DNA of 64,000 nt from positions 35,876,001 through 35,940,000 of the forward strand of contig JBAIAC010000010.1 in assembly GCA_037349315.1 (NCBI GenBank). Reading direction: 5' to 3'. The notes under the pieces are model-generated. The model was not told the origin of the DNA. It did no database searches and was given only the letters and a program-made list of their open reading frames with translations. Shown in pieces: positions 40,201 through 47,815 of the stretch; position 1 is the first letter of the stretch; every line of letters starts with the position of its first letter. The DNA comes from Chelydra serpentina. Its lineage: Eukaryota; Chordata; Testudines; Chelydridae. The translations under genes were made by a program, and so were the position numbers.

Positions 40201-41395
40201 TAGGAAACATTGTTTCACTAGGAGGGTGGTGAAGCACTGGCATGGATTACCTAGGGAGGTGGTGGAATCTCCTTCCTTAGAGGTTTTTAAGGTCAGGCTT
40301 GACAAAGCCCTGGCTGGGATGATTTAGTTGGAGTTGGTCCTGCTTTGAGCAGGGGGTTGGACTAGATGACCTCCTGAGGTCTCTTCCAACCCTAATCTTC
40401 TATGATTCTATGGATGTCTTTCTAAAGATACTCTGTAGTTCAACCAGAAGTGATATGACTTGGAAAGGTTCACTTATATACAGGAAAGAATAATTCCCCG
40501 CACTGTAGGAATTCCTAAGTGAAATTCTGTTGCCAGACTAGATGATTATAGTGACCCCTTCTGACCTTAAAAATCAATGAACTCCTTGAGAATACAATAG
40601 GGTAGTTGCTGACTACCAGTCTGAGGAATACAGTTACATTTATTGGACAAGATTTAAGGACTCAATCTCTTTTGCTCTCACCTTTCTCCTCTAGCATTAA
40701 ACAAACTGCAGAAAAAGAAAGAATAATTGCAAAGATCAAAGCTAGCAACATGCAAATGTCTGTTACACATGACATAACAAAGTATTTTCCTTTCTCCATC
40801 TAATTCCAATTTAAAAAGAAAAAAAGTTAAGCAAAAACTGCCACCTAGTGGAGAAGTAGGGTAAGATGCTCCCACAGTTCATTTGACCATGTCTTTCTCT
40901 TCAAAGCTCCAAAGATCTATGTTTCTGAATAAATAGTAAAGTAACTAAAATATTTACACAGAAAAAAATTAAGCTGTAGGAAACCTGTGTCAAAACTAAA
41001 GCTGTCTGAGTGATATCCCAACAGTCTAGTCAATGCATTTGGCAGTCTTTGTTCCTTACATTACTCAGCAAATAATGTTTTACATGATAAGCTGTAAAAA
41101 CTGTTTATCGAATAAATCTATTCAACAAATCCTTGCAGCAGTTGTTGTATTACTAGCAAATGATTGTGCATTGTGACCAGCTGTAATCAAAACTTATTTC
41201 TGTGTCACTGAACTGACCAAAGAGGTAGAAATATTTATAAGGGGAGAACAAACTTTGCCCATTTGATTGAATGCTAAATGTTTCTTCTCTTTCAGGAAGT
41301 ATACAAAGAGCTCCATTTGTTGGATGGGCCAATGCAGAGAGAAACTAGTGCCAATAGAACTTCCCAAGAGAGATCATCATGAGCCGTTCTACTAG
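1173..41395 (+). CDS. SLC2A12: SLC2A12 (GLUT12) facilitative glucose transporter, complete coding gene, 5 exons
   Basis: This is a class III member of the SLC2/GLUT family in the major facilitator superfamily, which moves hexoses across the plasma and internal membranes by a 12-helix rocker-switch mechanism. The coding exons are 1173-1299, 8991-10328, 34984-35106, 38432-38564 and 41296-41395. They sum to 1821 bases, giving 606 residues plus TAG; human GLUT12 is 617 as I recall it. Signatures in order: GYELG at 63-67, DRFGRR at 110-115, GR at 144-145, YIAEIAP with RRG at 162-173, PPSPR at 226-230, QTTGQPN at 298-304, a large glycosylatable loop between TM9 and TM10 (about 375-465, N-x-S/T sites such as 379, 399, 404 and 437), GPMTW at 487-491, and PETKG at 557-561. 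The MVPV start agrees with mammalian GLUT12. Odd points are Thr490 where GLUTs normally have Pro, and no Leu-Leu pair in either cytoplasmic tail. The neighbour TBPL1 converges from the other strand. Identification is very secure. Confidence 0.97.
1927..2356 (-). repeat. CR1 LINE, 3' fragment (antisense)
   Basis: Read on the minus strand, 2346-2101 encodes the end of a CR1/L2-type reverse transcriptase ORF, including the [11 protein letters not shown] core typical of that C-terminus, followed by 3' sequence ending near 1927 with the familiar reptilian stretch about a bird/turtle CR1 tail. It is 5' truncated, as most CR1 copies are. Codons are mostly open but the copy is only a fragment. Confidence 0.8.
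5273..5542. mobile_element. MITE (hAT-like), copy 1, with internal palindrome
   Basis: The ends GCTTGTCTTCACA and TGTAGACCTGGC are imperfect inverted repeats, and the whole unit recurs at 8320-8605. The interior has a strong hairpin: about 25 base arms around 5455-5515 (CTCAGGGGTGTG against CACACCCCTGAG) separated by a few bases. It has no coding capacity. The family resembles non-autonomous DNA transposons common in turtle genomes whose ends read GGC..GTCTACAC. The superfamily is inferred and no target-site duplication could be fixed. Confidence 0.65.
7800..8715 (+). repeat. CR1-like LINE 3' region, split by a MITE
   Basis: The segments 7820-8318 and 8606-8715 resemble the 3' untranslated part of a CR1-type LINE. 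The first has the GGTCAGGATTGGAAGGGATT phrase, and the second has the GTGGCCTGCAATATACAGGA phrase followed by GGTCAAACTAGA. The MITE at 8320-8605 lies between them. Subfamily and exact ends are uncertain. Confidence 0.5.
8320..8605. mobile_element. MITE (hAT-like), copy 2
   Basis: This is a second copy of the element at 5273-5542, in the same orientation, starting GGGCTTGTCTTCACG and ending GTATAGACCTGGCC. It shares the ATGCTACTATG and CTCAGGGGTGTGAA blocks. The central palindrome is decayed relative to copy 1 (CACATCCCGGAGCAACG in the right arm). It sits inside a CR1-like 3' region. Confidence 0.65.
8991..10328 (+). CDS. SLC2A12: SLC2A12 coding exon 2 (residues 43-488)
   Basis: This large exon encodes TM1 to TM10. 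The acceptor TTCTGTAATTCCAG precedes GATGCGG and the donor is GTAAGT right after CCAA. It carries GYELG, DRFGRR, YIAEIAP, PPSPRFL, the QTTGQPN helix-7 motif (the QLS-type triplet of class I GLUTs is replaced, as in other class III members), and the large extracellular loop with several N-x-S/T sites. Open reading continues about 50 bases upstream and 80 downstream of the exon, but both extensions are intronic: the upstream one has no transporter similarity and the downstream one ends at a stop just after the donor. Phase 1 on both sides. Confidence 0.97.
10686..10740. repeat. Short palindromic repeat of the GAAGTCAATGG family
   Basis: The arms GGGTGAAATCCTTGCCCC and GGATTTCACCC flank the core TTGAAGTCAATGG, making a near-perfect inverted repeat of about 50 bases. 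Similar cores occur many times in the window (for example 5235, 22660, 22866, 27630, 38710, 39800). Confidence 0.6.
11132..11321. repeat. 31 bp direct repeats flanking an inserted copy of a 121 bp block
   Basis: The 31-base word starting AGAATTGTTCAATCTATAAA occurs at 11132-11162 and again at 11291-11321 with one mismatch. Between the copies lies 11169-11289, identical over 121 bases to 14320-14440. The arrangement looks like an insertion bounded by a long target duplication, or a repair event that copied the distant block. A preceding A-run occupies about 11110-11127. Confidence 0.85.
12165..12721. mobile_element. Inverted-dimer interspersed element with 13 bp target-site duplication
   Basis: The left arm (12194 to about 12390) and right arm (about 12530 to 12718) are inverted copies of the same sequence, sharing CTAACAGACGTATTGGAGCA, GGGATAACGAGGTTAGTTCA and GAGGCCCTCTTC. 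About 130 bases separate them. The unit is bounded by TGGATATGAAGTA at 12152-12164 and 12722-12734. The left side has an extra 30 bases (GGAGGGGTAGCCGTGTTAG) typical of an abundant reptilian interspersed repeat. The 13 bp duplication suggests target-primed reverse transcription, and the inversion may be twin priming. The family is not named with certainty. Confidence 0.8.
14320..14440. repeat. Second copy of the 121 bp block (100% identical to 11169-11289)
   Basis: Base-by-base comparison by eye finds no mismatch between the two copies, in the same orientation and 3.15 kb apart. This copy lacks the 31-base flanking repeats, so it may be the source. It ends 50 bases before the LTR at 14490. 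The block has no obvious coding potential. Confidence 0.9.
14490..15146 (+). mobile_element. Solo LTR (candidate endogenous retrovirus-type)
   Basis: The unit starts TGTGACAAAG and ends GGTCACA, so it has TG...CA termini extended as a TGTGAC/GTCACA inverted repeat. Flanks GTAG and GCAG may be a decayed 4 bp duplication. The length of 657 bases and the lack of internal viral genes fit a solo LTR. The minus-strand open frame at 14890-14474 is an accident of the GC-rich LTR. Family assignment needs a repeat library. Confidence 0.6.
16396..16447. repeat. (TA)n/(TG)n microsatellite followed by a C-run
   Basis: TATATATATG is followed by GTGTGTGCGTG repeats and then a run of about 14 cytosines after CCA. 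This is simple sequence, likely variable in length. Confidence 0.9.
19080..19447. mobile_element. Imperfect palindromic MITE
   Basis: The left end GGGGTTACATACACTTCGAG and the right end (reverse complement of GCTGCAATGTGAACATACCC) are imperfect inverted repeats. Both arms also carry GAGGAGACAT, followed by CTAGCTCT in inverted arrangement. It is related in style to the palindromic element at 27721. No coding capacity is seen and no target duplication was fixed. Confidence 0.5.
20753..21050. mobile_element. AT-rich MITE family, copy A
   Basis: It begins GAGCTGTGCAAAGTTGAAAA and ends in TTTTTCCCATCTCTA, with internal TTTTTCAGTG and AAATGTTTCAAAC blocks. The AT-rich inverted structure is shared in style with 36615-36983. 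The minus-strand short ORFs here are by-products of the biased composition. The superfamily is not determined. Confidence 0.45.
21505..21772. mobile_element. hAT-type MITE, 268 bp, with 8 bp target-site duplication
   Basis: The terminal inverted repeats are CAGGGGTTCTCAAACTT and AATTTGAGAACCGCTG. The flanks TTTTACAG (21497-21504) and GTTTACAG (21773-21780) form an 8 bp duplication with one mismatch, the size made by hAT transposases. The interior is GC-rich and non-coding (GGGTCGTGACCC near the right end). Confidence 0.88.
22910..23045 (+). repeat. Ancient SINE/LINE tail-like fragment
   Basis: The phrase GTGTAAAGTGTTTTGAAGAG followed by AAAAGCGCTGCATATATGCT and an AGTAGTAGTAAT tail resembles the 3' end of old CORE-type SINE or L2-type elements. 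The assignment is tentative. Confidence 0.35.
24775..24912 (+). repeat. CR1/L2-like 3' fragment
   Basis: The phrases TCCTCTGAAGCATCTGGTAC, GACAGGATATTGGTCTAGGT and ATGGCAATTTTTATGTTCC are characteristic of a reptilian LINE 3' end read in the sense direction. The copy is short and diverged. Confidence 0.55.
25815..25990 (-). repeat. CR1 3' fragment, antisense
   Basis: AGGGACCATAATAATCATCT followed by AGTCTGACCTCCTG is the reverse complement of the CR1 3' phrase CAGGAGGTCAGACTAGATGA. The copy is short and diverged. Confidence 0.55.
26580..26670. mobile_element. Short MITE remnant with GTGTCTACAC ends
   Basis: GTGTCTACACAGGGAGTTAA at the left and CATGTAGACAGGCCCTC at the right are imperfect inverted repeats around a TATA-rich core. 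They resemble the termini of the family seen at 5273 and 8320. Confidence 0.45.
27721..27997. mobile_element. Palindromic MITE with about 100 bp near-perfect inverted arms
   Basis: The left arm begins AAGCTGAAGGCATCATTCCC and the right arm ends with its reverse complement. From there through the ACCACAGGTAAACATACATG, CTACCTTTGATCACACTAGT and GCAAAAAATAGCAGC blocks only one mismatch was seen in about 77 bases; similarity decays further in toward a spacer of about 75 bases. The unit is non-coding. Such long terminal arms fit a foldback or palindromic MITE. Confidence 0.8.
30658..31470 (+). mobile_element. Solo LTR (813 bp) inserted in CR1 reverse transcriptase, 5 bp duplication ACACT
   Basis: The element starts TGTCAGGGTTCC and ends GTGTATGACA (TG...CA with a TGTCA/TGACA inverted terminus). 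ACACT flanks it at 30653-30657 and 31471-31475. Removing it with one ACACT copy restores the CR1 reading through FADDT-KLGG exactly, so both ends are certain. A possible AATAAA lies near 31076. There are no internal genes, so this is a solo LTR from an endogenous retrovirus-like or Gypsy-like element; which of these is not decided here. Confidence 0.92.
31878..32682 (-). mobile_element. RTE-like LINE 3' fragment (805 bp) inserted in CR1, 11 bp target-site duplication
   Basis: ACAAGAAGGAT flanks the insertion at 31867-31877 and 32683-32693, and removing it restores the CR1 frame YKKD-VGKLE. On the minus strand, 32445-31897 is an uninterrupted frame for the C-terminal part of a non-LTR reverse transcriptase, with [55 protein letters not shown] and [14 protein letters not shown]. 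These are of RTE-1 type rather than BovB type. The sequence 5' of this frame on the minus strand (32682 to about 32450) is non-coding and may be a heterologous or 5' UTR head. The whole insert is CpG-rich compared with its surroundings, which suggests a recent arrival. The + strand frames here are shadows. Confidence 0.85.
33175..33745. repeat. Unassigned GC-rich repeat directly after the CR1 tail
   Basis: CTGGCAAAGTTACAGCGCTG, the inverted-looking GGCAGTTACAGCGCC, and a CTACAAAGACAAGAGGAGTG phrase resemble internal or terminal pieces of a DNA transposon family common in turtles (possibly Harbinger-like). Two overlapping + strand frames are open but show no domain that can be named with confidence. 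It begins immediately after the ATTCTATGAT tail of CR1. Confidence 0.35.
34984..35106 (+). CDS. SLC2A12: SLC2A12 coding exon 3 (residues 489-529)
   Basis: The exon follows CCCTTCCTTTCAG and ends at donor GTAAGA. It encodes [20 protein letters not shown] and the following helix through FLTVT. It covers the end of TM10 and the RGRA motif between TM10 and TM11. The GPMPW of mammalian GLUT12 is GPMTW here because the second codon reads ACC. Phase 1 at both ends. Confidence 0.95.
36615..36983. mobile_element. AT-rich MITE family, copy B
   Basis: GCTGGTTGAAAAATTTCC at the left and GAACAGTTTCAACCAG at the right are imperfect inverted repeats (CTGGTTGAAA on both ends). The interior is AT-rich and palindrome-prone, with TGAAACAGTGTTTCAACC forming a small hairpin. 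It is similar in style to 20753-21050. Confidence 0.6.
37990..38300 (+). repeat. Interspersed repeat sharing its end with the 12165 element
   Basis: CGATGAAGTGGGTTCTTAAC, CCACGAAAGCTTATGCTGAA, and TTGTTAGTCTCTAAGGTGCC match the pattern of the arms at 12165-12721 (GAAGTGGGTATTC, AGCTTT, ATGCTCCAATA, TTAGTCTATAAGGTG). This indicates two members of one superfamily within the gene. The family name is not certain. Confidence 0.6.
38432..38564 (+). CDS. SLC2A12: SLC2A12 coding exon 4 (residues 530-573)
   Basis: Acceptor TTCTTTTATAG, donor GTAAGT after AAACA. It encodes [19 protein letters not shown], the TM12 helix, and the [17 protein letters not shown] sugar-transporter signature at the start of the C-terminal tail. 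Two bases of codon 574 are left for the next exon. No single ORF here was long enough to stand out; the exon is recognised by protein similarity and splice sites. Confidence 0.95.
39480..39660 (-). repeat. CR1 fragment, antisense
   Basis: CAAACTTATCAAGCTCCATT, TTGTTTGTCCCATTTCTCC, and GGGCCTCACTCCTCTGACGG are the reverse complement of a CR1 coding and 3' stretch common in turtles. The copy is short and diverged. Confidence 0.55.
40115..40410 (+). repeat. CR1 LINE 3' end
   Basis: The end of the CR1 ORF ([29 protein letters not shown], then a stop near 40327) is followed by TTTGAGCAGGGGGTTGGACT and an ATTCTATGGAT tail. It closely matches the last 250 bases of the CR1 ending at 33167. The copy is 5' truncated and a younger-looking relative. 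Confidence 0.9.
41296..41395 (+). CDS. SLC2A12: SLC2A12 coding exon 5 (residues 574-606, stop)
   Basis: Acceptor TTCTTCTCTTTCAG. It encodes the C-terminal cytosolic tail [20 protein letters not shown] followed by [12 protein letters not shown] and TAG. It aligns with the human tail (NICFMSHHQEELVPKQ) at spaced positions, which supports the exon, but is about ten residues shorter and lacks the later QEQLLE di-leucine segment as I recall the human sequence. Confidence 0.9.
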
Positions 41396-43935
41396 ACTGG
41401 AGAAGGATATTTGTCCAAGGGCAACCAAGACAGTTTCTCAAGAGAACTAATGTTCAAAACCATTCTGCAATACTGACACTACTATACTGACAACACTTAG
41501 TCTGTACTCCATTCTTTAGTAGCTTTATATTGCCACTGAAAGAAAAACATTTAAGATTTTTGTAGTTTAAAGTTTATTAGAATGGCTTAAAATAAGTAAA
41601 GCCAACATTCCTCACCTCCTCCAAATTAACCCACCTCTGAAATATGGGAGGTGAATGGGTATTGAAATAAAACAATGACAATATTTAACATAGGGATAGC
41701 CACACTCCTAACTTCTTCAACTTGTGGGGACTCTCAGGGAGATGGAAGGGATTGATATCTCTTCTATCCTAGAAACTGGAGACAGGAACAATCAGAGTTG
41801 ACTCCAAGATCACTTTGTGTCGCAGTACAGGTCACATTAGACTAGAAGCCTTGAATATATAAAAGGAAGAATCTGTGCAGTGCAGTTAGCAGTTAGCAGC
41901 TTTATTATTCACAGATCTGGCCATGATGGAGGTCTGCATGACTCTCTCAGCACTCTTGGCCCAGCGTGCACAAGGTCTTGTGTGCAACTTGGATTGGATT
42001 TCACTGTCTACTTTAGTTATTCCAGAGTCAGGAGCATGAAAGTGATCTTCCCCAAACAATCACCACTCACCCTATTTTAGGCACTAGCTAGCTCACGGTC
42101 AGTTGCTTTGCTGAGCAATAAGCTTGTTAACTTTTAAAACAGTAGCAGTAGCAATTAATGCTACGTTGTTGAACTTCTAGACTTGGGATGCTATCTGGGC
42201 TAGTACCTGCTAAAGGAGTACTTGGAAAAAGCAAATTAGCAGGACACAATTTTCCAGTGCCCTCTTACATGCTGAGACACATAGGACTTCAATCTGTATT
42301 CAATGGTGACCATAATTAATTGGTTCTACCAATTAGAAATGTCAAGCTGTAGCTGTCATCAAATGCAGCCTCCACTACTCAACAAGAGTATATGGAGGGG
42401 CCATGGTGGTTACCCTGGACAACTCAAGTAGAGAAACTTCTACTCTCTTTGCCTAAAAGGTCATTAATGTTCTGGTAGAGTGAGCTCTTAGAAGACAAAT
42501 AAGTGACCCAAACAGATGGGTATCAAGTTTTTTTTTTAGGGAAATCCTGATGGTTCACCGCAACCATACAGTGGAATCTCTTCTTCTCATGACCAGGATT
42601 TAGTCAAGGAATAAGAAATGATACTTTCAGTTAATATTTTCCGACCCATCTGGCCAAAGCTATAGGCCTACTCAGGATATAGGTTCTAAAGCAATTAAGC
42701 TTTCCATTAAGGATTCAAGAAGTGCATATATTAAAGCATTGAATACTAAATTCAAATCCCATAGAGAAGCTAGAGAATAGTCAAAGGTATGATTTACTAG
42801 CAGCTATTAGGAATTTAGCTACCTCGGGATGTGAGCCTACTGATCACAGCTTCACCTTATGCTGCATGCTATGGAGGGCTACAGCCTGATCTCTCAGAGA
42901 ATTGACATCAAAACCCTACCCAACCTTTTTATACAGGAAGTATCAGTTGTAGTCCATCCTCCTGCCAACGCAGGAGTTTTAATACCATAATATTTTCCAG
43001 ATCTTTCCTTGTTTTAAAGGACACAGGCCCTGAGCTTCCACCAAATCCCTTAGATGATTGCTCCAGAGACTGGTAAGGTCTCATGGTTGGCCATTTTTTC
43101 CTGACACTGGTGTTGTCAATACTCACATTACCATGAGTGTCAATTCTGGGCTGAATTCTGATCAATCAGATCAATTTTACCTGAGTCATCTGCGGTTTCC
43201 CTTTTTGACCAGAGTTATAGTCACTGCTTGCAATACAGGGTATTGCTGTGCGCTCTGAGTGGGGCAGAGCCCCAGAGCAGGCACAGCACAACAGAGCGAA
43301 CCCATCCCTTCTATTGAGTTCAGCAGCAGCTTCCTCAAATTCCCCCTTTCCCTCCACAAGCACTACATTGCAGGAAGGAGGAGTTAATAGAGGTAGGAAC
43401 CTCACCTGCAGGCGGGAGCCAGGAGGCAGTTGCTGGAGCCTAGAGGGGAGGAATTGTGGGGGCAGCTGGAGTTTGGCAGTGAAAAGCTTAAGGAGTGGGG
43501 AGGGCTAGAGAAGAGTGGAATCCAGGAGCACAGGATGTGGGCACACATACATTTTCTATGCATTTCAGTTTGAATTTCCAACCTGCAATTGTTATATACA
43601 CTTGGAAGATGGCCAGGGGGTGCGCAAAAGCCAGAAAGCAGGCCAAAACCCATAATTTGTTCACCTTTTGAAAGTCTCAGGAAATTTTGGGTTCAGACTC
43701 TTGATTTTCAAACTCTTAGGGTTGGCCATACTGTAACAGCCTGAATTTTCCTTCCCTTAAGGCAGGATAGGCCAGTTAATAATTTTAAAATACTAGTGTC
43801 CTTCCCTATATTAAATTCTCCACTTTGGACTATTGAAACAGAAGAATATTAAAGGTTATAGTGTACTGTTTATGCCATGTGTTTATTTTGCATTTCTCAC
43901 CACTTGGATAATAAAGAATCTAGACTGTTATGTTT
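41396..43935 (+). other. SLC2A12 3' UTR (inferred extent)
   Basis: The non-coding stretch after TAG has an early AATAAA (41666-41671) and a better poly(A) site near 43910. There are no clear repeats in most of it, which fits the long 3' UTR expected for this gene. The short frames at 42929-43258 and 43248-43653 are not supported as genes. Confidence 0.5.
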
Positions 43936-43955
43936 TATGTTTTGTTTGTGTGTTA
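43910..43955 (+). terminator. SLC2A12: Candidate SLC2A12 polyadenylation site
   Basis: AATAAA at 43910-43915 is followed within 40 bases by a GT-rich stretch (TGTTATGTTTTATGTTTTG), the classical layout of a strong vertebrate poly(A) site. The alternative AATAAA at 41666 lacks as clear a GT-rich element. Confidence 0.5.
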
Positions 43956-46489
43956 AACACACACCAGACAGAAAAGCAAAAAGAGACAGATTAACTTTTA
44001 TTTTCTCATGCATTAGCAAAATATTGTGCTAGGGCTGCAAACACTGCAGTGTTGAAAAAAATGCAGTGAAATTAAACAAAGTCACAGAATATTCCTGTTG
44101 CTCGTAGACATTTGCACAAATGTACTTTTAGAAAAGAAGGTTTGGGCCACATGTAATGCACCAGTATTCTATTATTTATGTGAGGCTGTTCTCTGGGCTT
44201 CCACATGCAACTAGTTTTCTCATTTTTAGCTTTTTGGCACTAGAGAGTGACTCCCCAATCAGCAGACCCCCTCATGGCTCAGGATGGGGTATCAGGCTCT
44301 TATCACCTGGAACCCACTGCCAAACATCCGGTCTTCAGCCCTACTGTGGCCTATTTCTCATGACTCAGCCCTCTGGCCAGGTCACTTATAGTCCCTCCCC
44401 TTCCAGGGCTAACAGGAAGTCCTACCAATAAATTATTCAATGACCTGGTGTTACGTCTTCAGCCCCTGACTCTGGTCTCTGTCATCCTTACACACTTTGT
44501 CTCAGAGCGTCAGAACGTATCTACCTTCCCGTGTTCCCTGGCCTCTCTAGGTTCACCCTTTTTTCAGGGAAGGGGCTTCCAGGTGTCCCCTCTAGAATTC
44601 ACAACAAATTCCAACTAAAACCAGGAACTTAAACCACTTCTATCCCTTCCTCATCAGGCTCAATTTCTCATCCCTCTTAAATTACCCCTAGGCGCCATTC
44701 CTTAGCTGAACATGGAGTCCCAAGGCTACCTCTCTAACTCCTATTTCAAGGCCCACCACAGAAGCTACCTCCCTCCTACAGTTTTCTTCCAGTTATCCTG
44801 CTACCTAACTTCTATCAGACTTAGTTCAAAGAGAGGGAACTCTCAATCTTCTAGGTGTGTTCCCCGCTACTAATCTCTCTCTCTGTCAGCCTTCTTTTCC
44901 CAGCTGTCCAATAATTGCAATCAAGCCACAAAGTCAGGATCAGCCAGAGAATAGTTGCTGCATCACAGGTGAAGCTGAGCTAACACCCTGCCCCCCCATG
45001 CCCCCCTTAAAGGGCCAGCTAGCCTCTGACAGGAACTGAGCCTGCACTGAGCTCTACCCAGACAGACCTCTAAGCCCTCTTCATGGTTACACTTGTAGAA
45101 AATTATCAGTATCGTATTCCAGTCAGGCAGCTTTGGACAATTTCCCCCCCCCCCCCAAGTCATCCACTTCAGTCCTTCAATCATTCTTGTTAGTTGATGG
45201 ATGATTTGCTGCCAATTTGTCAACATCTTTCCATTACTAAGAAGTGCCCAGGAATAAATGCAGCATTCTTAAGTTGGTATAGTCTTAGCAATAGCATTTG
45301 GCAGGAGACTGTCAGCTTCCTCATTTCTGCCTCTATATCTTCACAATGCCTCTACGCAGGTAGTCCAAAGCTGTATTGGTTTATTATTAGCACCATACTA
45401 CATTCTTTCTACAGGTCTCATGTAATTTACTTTCCACTATCAACCACTTGGTCCTTTGCAGCATTGCGGTTTTCTAAATAAATGTCTGCCACTGACTATT
45501 GGTGTTATATCCTGCAAGTGTTCCCACAAAAAAAGATAATTGGCTGAGGAAAGCCCATGGCAGTTACCTCCCAACCCATTCTCATGAAGGACTGGACGTG
45601 CTTGTGCTCCAGCTCTCACCTCACATTCCCCATTGACCGGGCACCTGGCAAAAATAAACAAACACATAAGTAAATAAATAAAATAAAAATTCTCTGGGTG
45701 CAGACACAAAGCCACCATTAACTTGCTGCAGCTATTTAACCGGACATCCAACATCTCCAAAATGAGATAATGGAGACTGTGGCTTTCCTTTTTACTGTGC
45801 AAAGCTCTATGCAGCCCTATCCCCCGGGAGCTCCAGTCGGGGGATTGACACAAGGTCACAGTGAATGATGTATGATGGCACAGAACTGGCATTTCTATCT
45901 CCATGGTCCACCTAAGTAGGGTCCCTTTTGGGATGGAAGTGGAGGGGAAGATCTAATCACAGGGGCCTTTTGTATTATTTCTGTCTTAACACAACTTCCC
46001 AATTTGCAATTATCAGGAAATTTATCTATCACACATTTTCTTTATCCTTCATTCAGACTCAATCAGGCAGCTTTTATTCCAAGTAACTACTAATATCCAA
46101 GCCAATATTTTTTTCTCAAATGAATGTTAATGAAAATCCAGAAATACTTCACTGACTGCACCCCATTGTTTTATGATTTGATACAAAAGAAGCAAGCAAG
46201 GCCACCTCTTGCAGTTGTGTACCCCAAACTCTCCTTCAGCAGTTAAGGACTGAAGGATCACAACCCAGACTTCATACCATGATTTTGTTCTTTAGAAATC
46301 CATCATATTTACTGCTCATTGTCCTGTGAATTATGCAGCTCCTCCAAACTAGCACCACTAAAAACTTTATACCATCATGCATTTCTTTAATGACACATTT
46401 TACATACACTTTTAGAAATTATAGAGTTCAAAAATTGTCACTATGTTATTTTTCAGAAATGAACAATTGGTTCAATGATCAGGGCAAAA

Positions 46490-47815
46490 GCCTGGAACAG
46501 GGGAGTCCTGGGTCCATGTCCTTCCTCTGCCACACATTATCTGTATGACTCTGGGCAAGTCACTTAGGGATAGATTTACAAAGTGGACCAACACCTAAGT
46601 CCTAGGTGTTCGGCCAGCTTGTGAAATTTGCAGCCCCAAGTTAGGCATCCAGGCTCCCTCTACATTGTAGAGTCAAGTGCCTAAGAAAGGGAGGCTCAGA
46701 ATCCAGCAAGATGAGCAGCAAGATGTCTAACCTATCCAGCAGTGAAATGCAGAGGAAGGGTGGAGCTGAGGGCCCTGAGCCACAAGGATACCACAGCACT
46801 AACTCTGACTGAAGTGGGCCTTACGTGCCAGAGTGACAGGTTGGAGGTAGGAACCTATGTCCACTTGGGATTTGGCCTCCTCACCCCATTACTGCCAATA
46901 TCTCAGTGGCTACAGTATTCACCTGCTCTGCTATAGAGCAGGAACTTGAACCCAGGTCTACCTGATTCCAGCTGAGTGCGCTGACCACATTATGGAGAAT
47001 TCTGATGTGGGTATCTCTCACTCTATTCTGTTGAAGATGGATAATTAGTCACCGGGCAACAAAACACAAGAGACTAATTTTATAGCCCAGTGGTTAGGCT
47101 ATAAACCACACAGGCTGCAGGAGAGTTGGGTTCAAGTCCCTTCTCCAATAGTTAGCTATTTATACAAATCTTCAACAGGAGAGACTGAGAGAAATCCACC
47201 CCAAATACTAATAAGCTGGTAGTTTGGGCATTCACCTAGATCTGGTTGACCTGGGTTCAAGTCTTTGCTCCAAATCAGGTAGAGTGGGGACTCAAATCTG
47301 GGTCTCCCCCCCCACCCCAGCTAAGTATCCAATGACTAAGTTATTGGGTACTTGGGCAGGGACACACATTCTCAACCTGCTCAGTCCCAGCTGTTTTGTG
47401 GCTACCAATGCTCTGAGTACACCTACCGAATGGGCCCCACAGGCGAGGTGGGTGAAAAACCTAATTTGAGAAATCTGTTGAGGCTTAGGTGTGGTTGCTC
47501 CCAGCAGCTCATTAAGAGAGAGAGAGTGTGTGTGGGAGATATGGCAGCAAGACAGCTCTGTACATTCCTATTGGCACAAATTTAGGCTGGCATATACGGG
47601 GACTTGAACACCTACAGAGTTAGGTGGCAACTGAGCAGTGGTTTTGTGAATATCAGTGGCACTTAAATGTTAGTTAGGTGCCTAAAGAGGCAGTTACATG
47701 CATAAGTCCCTTTATTTGTAAAATGTGGATAACAGCACTTCTCTGGCTCACAGGGGTGTTGTGAAGATAAATAAGAATTGTGAGGCACTCAAATGCTATG
47801 GTGATGGGGACCAGA
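46490..47815 (+). repeat. MIR-like SINE split by a 1.1 kb insertion
   Basis: The left part, 46490-46566, has GGAGTCCTGGGTCCATGTCC, CTCTGCCACACATTATCTGT and CTCTGGGCAAGTCACTTA. The right part, 47699-47815, has TTTATTTGTAAAATGTGGAT, CTCACAGGGGTGTTGTGAAG and ATAAATAAG. Together these are the body and tail of an ancient MIR/CORE-SINE. The inserted 46567-47698 block is described separately. A good part of the usual MIR middle (the CTCTGTGCCTCAGTTT section) is lost at the junction. Confidence 0.75.
46567..47698. mobile_element. Composite insertion with tRNA-like modules in both orientations
   Basis: This block lies inside the MIR-like SINE. It has promoter-box-like segments: box A-like CAGTGGTTAGGCTA at 47088 with box B-like GGGTTCAAGTCCC near 47130; GGGCATTCACCTAG with GGGTTCAAGTC near 47253; and reversed copies GGAACTTGAACCCAGGTC near 46941 and GGGACTCAAATCTGGGTC near 47288. 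None folds as a functional tRNA. The ends carry AGGTGCCTAA/ACCTAAGTCCTAGGT-type similarity in inverted arrangement. The family is unknown. Confidence 0.55.

Larger units (their letters stand above)
38565..41295 (+). other. SLC2A12 intron 4
   Basis: A 2.7 kb intron from GTAAGT to TTCTTCTCTTTCAG. It holds an antisense CR1 fragment (39480-39660), a sense CR1 3' end (40115-40410), a short CR1 tail near 40500-40570, and palindromic GAAGTCAATGG repeats near 38710 and 39800. The remainder shows nothing recognisable. Confidence 0.85.

Noticed and set aside
44200..45035. Possible solo LTR in the intergenic region
   Set aside because: Pyrimidine-rich and repeat-like, but clear TG...CA ends and a target duplication could not be fixed.
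47080..47150. A genuine tRNA gene with GGGTTCAAGTCCC
   Set aside because: No acceptor stem or cloverleaf could be formed, and the same modules recur nearby in both orientations.
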